From: an uncultured Gammaproteobacteria bacterium
GTDB lineage: Bacteria > Pseudomonadota > Gammaproteobacteria > Steroidobacterales > XN24
DNA length: 59,104 nt
Reading direction: 5' to 3'
Assembly: GCA_947259915.1 (NCBI GenBank)
Contig: CAMYOC010000051.1
Coordinates: forward strand, 162,055-221,158
How positions within the stretch are numbered: the first letter of the stretch is position 1; each line of letters starts with the position of its first letter. Shown here in pieces: positions 53,879 through 59,104 of this stretch. The position numbers and the translations under genes were made by a program. Below the pieces are notes generated by a model. That model was not told the origin of the DNA, ran no database searches, and saw only the letters and a program-made list of their open reading frames with translations.

Positions 53879-54003
53879 CTCATCTCTCGGCGCGGCGTCT
53901 TGCGACCTACCGCTCTCCGCAGGAATTGGCACCATGCCGGAGGGGTTAGCTCCGCTGGTTGCCCCGGCATCAAAGGGCCTGTCCCTCCGCCGGTCTCGAT
54001 GAG
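53879..54003 (-). ncRNA. SAM-I (S-box) riboswitch
   Basis: On the minus strand the aptamer opens CTCATC and closes GATGAG (P1). It contains the S-box core G-GAGGGACAGGCCC, GATGCCGGGGCAACC and GGTGCCAATTCCTGC in the right order. Downstream are hairpins GTCGCGT/ACGCGAC (53839-53876) and GAATTTC/GAAATTC (53793-53813), then a CCCCC-T-GGGGG element just before the ribosome site. No T-run is visible, so control may be translational. High SAM should lower MetX-MetB. Confidence 0.96.
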
Positions 54004-54011
54004 TGTCAGTA

Positions 54012-54040
54012 AATGAAACACGCGGCGGCGCTCTGGTCAA
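54012..54040 (-). promoter_or_regulatory. Possible promoter of the metX operon
   Basis: On the minus strand TTGACC, a 17-nt spacer and TTCATT. The -10 is poor (three of six). Placement just before the riboswitch supports it. Confidence 0.4.
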
Positions 54041-54152
54041 GCACCGATCGCAGATTTCTTCAACCGCGTCTCGTGCGGTCTTCTTTTCCTCTCGTCGTCA
54101 TCATCGTTGCGTATCGACTGTCATCTCTTTATCGGTTGGGACGACCCTCGTC

Positions 54153-55241
54153 CTAGGCAATAGCCCGATCAGCGAACTCGCCGCGGACCAGTCCGACCAC
54201 GCCGGCCGTGACCTGGGCCGTGGCAACGGCACGCGCATTGCTCGTGGCCAGATCGGGCGTCAGCAAGCCGGCATCGATCGCGCCAGACACCGCAACCTCC
54301 ACCGCGCGCGCCTCGCGCTCCAGCCCCAGCGAGTGGCGCAGTAACAGCGCGACGCTGAGGATCGTGCCGTACGGATTGGCGATGCCCTTGCCGGCGATAT
54401 CCGGTGCCGAGCCGTGTATCGGTTCATACAAACCCGGTCCGCCCGCGGACAGCGATGCCGACGGCAGCATCCCCAGCGAACCGGTGATCACCGACGCTTC
54501 GTCGGTGAGGATGTCGCCGAACATGTTCTCGGTTACGACCACGTCGAATCGAGCCGGCTGCTGGATCAGATACATGGCTGCGGCGTCCACCAGCATGTGT
54601 TCGAGATGTACGGCCGGATACTCTTCGGTCACGATGCGGCTGGTGATCTCTCTCCACAAACGCGAGGTCTCCAGCACGTTGGCCTTGTCCACTGACACCA
54701 GTCGCCGCTTGCGCGTCAACGCCAGCTCGCACGCCAGGCGCACCACGCGCTCGATTTCCATTACCGAGTAGCTGCAGACGTCGCTGGCACCGTTGCTGTC
54801 GCGCCGTTTGGCGCCAAAGTAGATACCGCCGGTGAGCTCGCGCACAAAACAGATGTCCACGCCTTCGAGCAACTCGCTGCGCAGCGGCGATGCCGCCGAC
54901 AATCGCCGGTCCGGAACAATCGGGCGCAGATTTGCGAACACCCCCATCGCATGGCGTAACCGCAGCAACCCCTGTTCCGGGCGCACCGTTGCCTGCGGAT
55001 CTGACCATTTCGGGCCGCCGACCGCACCCAATAACACCGCGTCGGCGTCACGACACAAGGCCTCGGTCGCAGGCGGCAGCGGACTGCCGCTGGCGTCGAT
55101 CGCCGCGCCGCCGATTGCGGCCTCGCGCAGCTCAAAACTATGACCATAGTGTTCGCCGACCGCGGCCAGCACCTCTGCGCCGGCCCGACATACTTCCGGA
55201 CCGATACCGTCGCCGGGCAATAACGCGATCGTCGCCTTCAT
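54153..55241 (-). CDS. leuB: 3-isopropylmalate dehydrogenase
   Basis: A 362-residue enzyme of the isocitrate/isopropylmalate dehydrogenase family: [35 protein letters not shown], and [13 protein letters not shown] near the NAD site. It oxidatively decarboxylates 3-isopropylmalate. It overlaps leuD by 4 nt and ends the leu cluster. About 110 nt separate its end from the metX promoter. Confidence 0.97.
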   Translation of the reverse strand: MKATIALLPGDGIGPEVCRAGAEVLAAVGEHYGHSFELREAAIGGAAIDASGSPLPPATEALCRDADAVLLGAVGGPKWSDPQATVRPEQGLLRLRHAMGVFANLRPIVPDRRLSAASPLRSELLEGVDICFVRELTGGIYFGAKRRDSNGASDVCSYSVMEIERVVRLACELALTRKRRLVSVDKANVLETSRLWREITSRIVTEEYPAVHLEHMLVDAAAMYLIQQPARFDVVVTENMFGDILTDEASVITGSLGMLPSASLSAGGPGLYEPIHGSAPDIAGKGIANPYGTILSVALLLRHSLGLEREARAVEVAVSGAIDAGLLTPDLATSNARAVATAQVTAGVVGLVRGEFADRAIA

Positions 55242-55816
55242 GCCCGGCCCGCCTCATAGCACTCGATGTCCGGCAGCCGCGATAGCAGATAACCCAGAGG
55301 GTCGACGCCGTTGAGCAGGCAATAGCGGGCGAATGATTCGATCTCGAACGTGGTATCCACCGCGTCACCGGCGCGCAATCGGCAGGATTCCAGATCGATG
55401 CTGACCGGGGCCCCGGGATGCGCGATGAGCCAGTCGTGGACCTCGTCGGTGACTTCCAGCGCGAGCAGACCATTGCGCAGCGCATTGCTGCGGAAGATAT
55501 CCGCGATCTCGGTGCTGATCACCGCACGGAATCCATAGTCCAGCAGTGCCCACGGCGCGTGCTCGCGCGACGAGCCACAGGCAAAGTTGCGACCGGCTAC
55601 CAACACATCGCAGCCGTCGGCAGCGGGCTGGTTGAGAATGAAATCGGAGCGCGGCCGGCCATCGGCGTGGAAACGCCAGTCATGAAAGAGGCAGCGGCCG
55701 AGGCCGGCGCGCTCGGTGGTGGTCAAAAACCGCGCCGGGATGATCTGGTCGGTGTCGATGTTCTCCACCGGCAGCACCACCGTCCGTGAGCGGATGATCT
55801 CGCGTCCGGCACTCAT
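55238..55816 (-). CDS. leuD: 3-isopropylmalate dehydratase small subunit
   Basis: A 192-residue protein with [13 protein letters not shown] and [17 protein letters not shown], both LeuD landmarks. It completes the isomerase with LeuC. Both its ends overlap neighbours by 4 nt (leuC upstream, leuB downstream). Confidence 0.97.
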   Translation of the reverse strand: MSAGREIIRSRTVVLPVENIDTDQIIPARFLTTTERAGLGRCLFHDWRFHADGRPRSDFILNQPAADGCDVLVAGRNFACGSSREHAPWALLDYGFRAVISTEIADIFRSNALRNGLLALEVTDEVHDWLIAHPGAPVSIDLESCRLRAGDAVDTTFEIESFARYCLLNGVDPLGYLLSRLPDIECYEAGRA

Positions 55817-57249
55817 GCGATCCGCCTCGCCCGCTCCAGCAGCGGTCGCGGATCAGCGACGGCACCCGCGATGGCGGAGGCGGCAGCGGTCAGCGGACTC
55901 GCCAGCAGGGTCCGGGCACCGGGACCCTGGCGGCCCTCGAAATTCCGATTGCTGGTGCTGACGACATATTGCCCGGGCGCGGCCCGATCTCCGTTCATCG
56001 CGATACACAGCGAGCAACCGGATTCATGCCATTCGGCGCCGGCTTCGAGAAATACCCGGTGCAGGCCTTCGGCCTCGGCCTGTGCCTTGACCTGCTGGGA
56101 TCCCGGCACGATCACCGCGCGCAGGCCTGGAGCCACTTTGCGACCCCGTAGTACCGATGCCGCCTGGCGCAGATCGCTCAGACGCGCATTGGTGCAGCTG
56201 CCGATAAACACCATATCGACCGGCTGCCCACCGATCGCCTGACCTGCATCCAGATCCATATAGCTCAGCGCTTCGCGCTGTCTCGCCCCACCGTCTGCCG
56301 GAATCCTGCCACCCACCGCAACCACCATGCCCGGATCGGTGCCCCAGGTGACCTGGGGCTCTAGCGTGCTGGCGTCAATCTCGATCTCGCGATCAAAGCG
56401 CGCACCGGGGTCACTGCACAAGGTGCGCCAGTCTCGCACCGCCCGTTCCCAGGCCGCGGCCTTCGGTGACATCGGCCGTCCGTCGAGATATTCGAAGGTG
56501 GTGTCGTCAGGCGCGACCATGCCGGCACGGGCACCGGCTTCGATCGACATGTTGCACAGGGTCATGCGCTCATCCATGGACAGGGCGCGGATAGCGGCGC
56601 CGCGATACTCGATCACGTGTCCGGTGCCGCCGCCGACGCCGAGACGTCCGATCACCGCCAGCGCCAGATCTTTCGCGGTAACCCCGGCTGCCAGGCTGCC
56701 GCTCACGTTCACTGCCAGCGCGCGCGGTCGTCGTTGCAACAGGCATTGCGTAGCCAGTACGTGACCGACCTCGGTCGTGCCGATACCAAAGGCAAGCGCG
56801 CCGAACGCGCCATGGGTCGTGGTGTGGCTGTCACCGCAGACGATGGTCATACCCGGCTGGCTCGCACCCTGCTCCGGGCCGATCACGTGCACGATGCCAC
56901 GCCGGCGGCTGCCGATTCCGAGCAAGGGGATGTCGAAATGAGCGCAGTTATCGCCCAGGGTGTCGACCTGCACACGGGCCTCGCCGTCCATGGTCGGCCG
57001 ATCGCCCTGCCAGCGAGCCGGCGAGGTCGGGATCGAGTGATCCACCGTGGCCAGGGTACGGTCAGGGCGGCGCACCGGGAGACCCCGACGGCGCAGCACC
57101 GAGAAAGCCTGGGGCGATGTGACCTCATGCACCAGATGCAGGTCGACGTAGAGCACCGCCGGCGTGTCCGCGGTCTCCGGCACGACCACGTGCCGCCGCC
57201 AGATCTTCTCCAGCAGCGTGCGTGGGCCGATGTCCCGAGCTTCGCTCAT
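55813..57249 (-). CDS. leuC: 3-isopropylmalate dehydratase large subunit
   Basis: A 478-residue aconitase-family protein with the [4Fe-4S] ligands in F-I-G-S-C-T-N-A-R and C-S-L-C-I-A-M-N, and [13 protein letters not shown]. It starts M-S-E-A-R-D at 57249; the longer frame to 57561 runs antisense through ilvE and is rejected. It isomerises 2- to 3-isopropylmalate. Confidence 0.97.
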   Translation of the reverse strand: MSEARDIGPRTLLEKIWRRHVVVPETADTPAVLYVDLHLVHEVTSPQAFSVLRRRGLPVRRPDRTLATVDHSIPTSPARWQGDRPTMDGEARVQVDTLGDNCAHFDIPLLGIGSRRRGIVHVIGPEQGASQPGMTIVCGDSHTTTHGAFGALAFGIGTTEVGHVLATQCLLQRRPRALAVNVSGSLAAGVTAKDLALAVIGRLGVGGGTGHVIEYRGAAIRALSMDERMTLCNMSIEAGARAGMVAPDDTTFEYLDGRPMSPKAAAWERAVRDWRTLCSDPGARFDREIEIDASTLEPQVTWGTDPGMVVAVGGRIPADGGARQREALSYMDLDAGQAIGGQPVDMVFIGSCTNARLSDLRQAASVLRGRKVAPGLRAVIVPGSQQVKAQAEAEGLHRVFLEAGAEWHESGCSLCIAMNGDRAAPGQYVVSTSNRNFEGRQGPGARTLLASPLTAAASAIAGAVADPRPLLERARRIA

Positions 57250-57259
57250 GATCTTCGCC

Positions 57260-58216
57260 CTATACGGCCAGCGAGGGCCGCATCTGGTCCTCGACCGGTT
57301 CCAGCCAGCCCCGGGTATCCGGCGTCTTGCCCGAGAACAGACCGAAGAATTGTTGCTGCAACCGTTCGGTAACCGGGCCGCGACTGCCCGCGCCGATTTC
57401 GATGCGATCGACCGAGCGCACCGGTGTGATCTCGGCCGCGGTGCCGGTAAAGAACACCTCGTCGGCGAAATACAGCATCTCCCGCGGTATCGGCTGCTCG
57501 GCCACCTCATAGCCAAGATCCGCCGCCAGATGCATGACCGTATCGCGCGTGATACCGGCAAGGATCGAGCTGGCGGTGGGCGGCGTCAGCAGACGGCCGT
57601 CCTTGACCAGAAACAGGTTCTCGCCGGCACCCTCGCCGACCATCCCGTCGGTGGTCAAACCGATACCCTCGGCAAATCCCAGGCGCTTGGCCTCCATGCT
57701 GATGAGCTGGCTGGACAGATAGCCGCCGCCGGCCTTGGCGCCGGACGGGATCGTGTTGGGAGCCACCCGCTGCCAGGACGAGACGCAAACATCGACACCG
57801 TTCCTGAGGCCCTCGGCACCCAGATAGGCGCCCCACTCGATCGCCGCCACCGCCACTTCGATCGGCGAATCAGCTGGCGCGGTCAGACCGAGTCCGGCCA
57901 TGCCGCGGAACGCGATCGGACGCAGATAGGCCCCATCGTGCAGGCCGTTGTCCAGCACCACCTGTCGGCAGGCCAGATCCAGTTCGTACAGGTCGTAAGG
58001 GATATCCATCCGATACAGCTTGGCCGAGTTGTACATACGGGTCAGATGGTCACCGAGACGGAACGCCATCGGACCGTCAGGCGTGCCGTATACCCGTGCA
58101 CCCTCGAATACCGAAGACCCGTAATGCAGGGCGTGGGACAGCACGTGCACGGTGGCCTGCTCCCAGGGCACCAGCTTGCCGTTGTGCCAGATGGTCTGAC
58201 TTCCCTTGGTACTCAT
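57260..58216 (-). CDS. ilvE: Branched-chain amino acid aminotransferase
   Basis: A 318-residue class IV aminotransferase with [13 protein letters not shown], the PLP Lys in [10 protein letters not shown] and G-E-G-A-G-E-N-L-F. It makes leucine, isoleucine and valine from their 2-oxo acids. It lies between leuA and leuC in one direction (39 and 10 nt gaps), so leucine synthesis and its final transamination are co-expressed. Confidence 0.95.
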   Translation of the reverse strand: MSTKGSQTIWHNGKLVPWEQATVHVLSHALHYGSSVFEGARVYGTPDGPMAFRLGDHLTRMYNSAKLYRMDIPYDLYELDLACRQVVLDNGLHDGAYLRPIAFRGMAGLGLTAPADSPIEVAVAAIEWGAYLGAEGLRNGVDVCVSSWQRVAPNTIPSGAKAGGGYLSSQLISMEAKRLGFAEGIGLTTDGMVGEGAGENLFLVKDGRLLTPPTASSILAGITRDTVMHLAADLGYEVAEQPIPREMLYFADEVFFTGTAAEITPVRSVDRIEIGAGSRGPVTERLQQQFFGLFSGKTPDTRGWLEPVEDQMRPSLAV

Positions 58217-58255
58217 TGACGCTCCTTTCCTCTTGCTACGACTTGTGGCCTGGAT

Positions 58256-59104
58256 TCAGCCGGAGCCGGCGGCCGCCACAGCCGTCGCCTCCGCGGGTGC
58301 CGGAGCCGTGACTGGACCCCGCGCGCAGATACGATTCACCGCCTGCAAAAATGCCTCGGCACTCGCTTCGATGATGTCGGTGTCGATGCCTTTGCCCTGG
58401 TAGCTGCGACCATCCCGCTCGACCGTCACCACCGCCTCGCCCTGAGCGTCCTCACCGGTGGTGATGTTGCGGATATCGAAGAAACGCAGCTCCACCGCAA
58501 CGCCGGTGGCCCGTTCGATAGCGAGGAACGCGGCCTCCACCGGCCCGTCGCCTGCCGCCGCTTCACGCCGCACCGTGCCGTCAGTGTGTACAAGCTTGAC
58601 CGCCGCCGCGGCAAGCGAGCCGCTGCCCGCCGTGATGTGCATCTCCAGCAGACGCCAGGGACCGCCCTGGCTGGCGTCGGAATTGAGCACCAACGCCTCG
58701 ATGTCGGCGTCGAACACTTCCTTCTTGCGATCCGCGAGTTGTTTGAAGGCCAAAAACGCGCGATCCAGATCCTCTTCGCCCAGATCCATCCCCAGCTGCT
58801 CGAGACGCTGACGGAAGGCGTGCCGGCCGCTGTGTTTGCCCAGCACCAGCTGGCTGTCGTCGAGACCGACATCAGCCGGCTGCATGATCTCGTAGGTGCC
58901 GGGATGACGCAGCATGCCGTGCTGATGGATGCCGGCCTCGTGGGCGAAGGCGTTCTCGCCGACGATGGCCTTGTTGCGCGGCACGAAATTTCCGGTGACG
59001 GCCGACAACAGGTGACTGGCGGCTGCCAGCCGCGTGGTTTCGACCTCGGTGTAGCACTCGAAATGGTCCGCGCGGGTGCGCAGCGCCATCACGACTTCCT
59101 CCAG
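58256..59104 (-). CDS. leuA: 2-isopropylmalate synthase, partial (C-terminal part)
   Basis: The reading frame runs off the window end; 282 residues of the C-terminal portion are present, beginning L-E-E-V-V-M-A-L-R-T. N-A-F-A-H-E-A-G-I-H-Q-H-G and L-G-K-H-S-G-R-H-A belong to the catalytic/linker part. The LeuA dimer regulatory domain, with G-S-G-S-L-A-A-A-A-V-K, follows. It commits acetyl-CoA and 2-oxoisovalerate to leucine and is normally leucine-inhibited through this domain. The N-terminal TIM barrel lies outside the window. Confidence 0.95.
   Translation of the reverse strand: MEEVVMALRTRADHFECYTEVETTRLAAASHLLSAVTGNFVPRNKAIVGENAFAHEAGIHQHGMLRHPGTYEIMQPADVGLDDSQLVLGKHSGRHAFRQRLEQLGMDLGEEDLDRAFLAFKQLADRKKEVFDADIEALVLNSDASQGGPWRLLEMHITAGSGSLAAAAVKLVHTDGTVRREAAAGDGPVEAAFLAIERATGVAVELRFFDIRNITTGEDAQGEAVVTVERDGRSYQGKGIDTDIIEASAEAFLQAVNRICARGPVTAPAPAEATAVAAAGSG

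Noticed and set aside
54138..54152. Hairpin GGACGA/TCGTCC after leuB as a terminator
   Set aside because: Short stem and no T-run on the minus strand.
1..59104. CRISPR arrays, tRNA or rRNA genes, insertion sequences, prophage
   Set aside because: No regularly spaced repeats, tRNA-like cloverleaf, transposase or phage motifs were noticed on reading either strand.

Overview
This window is a GC-rich chromosomal segment with short intergenic gaps and many ATGA or TGATG gene overlaps. The protein families point to a gammaproteobacterium, plausibly near the Chromatiales/Ectothiorhodospiraceae or Xanthomonadales, although no rRNA or other taxonomic marker lies in the window. Metabolic signs are class I PHA storage, Mo-cofactor synthesis, leucine and methionine synthesis, and a PEP-CTERM protein that implies an exosortase elsewhere. 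No tRNA, rRNA, IS element, prophage or CRISPR array was seen.

Layout. 0-8.2 kb holds mixed envelope genes: two related lipoproteins, a fatty-acid-hydroxylase-like membrane protein, a TIR-TM-TPR protein, a voltage-gated K+ channel with a zinc-ribbon tail, secreted and membrane proteins, a PAP2 protein and an SDR. 8.3-13.6 kb is a tight five-gene operon with an S51-like protein, two alpha/beta hydrolases and two ATP-grasp ligases. It is followed by a sulfotransferase-like gene and a clavaminate-synthase-like dioxygenase. No product is known to me.

15.9-31.9 kb is one unidirectional 17-gene block on the minus strand. It encodes a haem-motif lipoprotein with a TolB/HZS-alpha-like region, a second Cys-rich lipoprotein, two outer-membrane barrels, TlpA, DUF4266, DUF3570, several TPR proteins, an ExbB/ExbD/ExbD motor, an AgmX/TonB-like transducer and a GspC-like PDZ protein. 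It looks like an envelope-spanning, proton-motive-force-driven machine related to the myxobacterial Glt/Nfs family and coupled to redox proteins. I consider it the most interesting system here. An FNR-family-type palindrome lies upstream.

32.3-38.3 kb holds a lipoprotein, a DsbA-like protein, a TSUP transporter and moeA-moaA-moaC-moaD-moaE, ending in a bidirectional terminator shared with an opposing 35-codon gene. 38.4-44.5 kb is the PHA locus (phaB, phaC, phaA, phasin, phaR, second phaB). Two identical-type operators, TTTTGC-N3-GCAAAA, overlap the phasin and second phaB promoters. 44.7-48.3 kb has an AraC regulator, two hypothetical genes, and a PEP-CTERM gene with a strong sigma-54 promoter and two upstream palindromes spaced 105 bp apart.

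48.3-59.1 kb has an SLC13/RCK permease, a D-amino-acid dehydrogenase, a metX-metB operon under a canonical SAM-I riboswitch, and leuA(partial)-ilvE-leuC-leuD-leuB. Gene starts were chosen from visible ribosome binding sites where possible. All functional calls are from motif and family recognition by eye.
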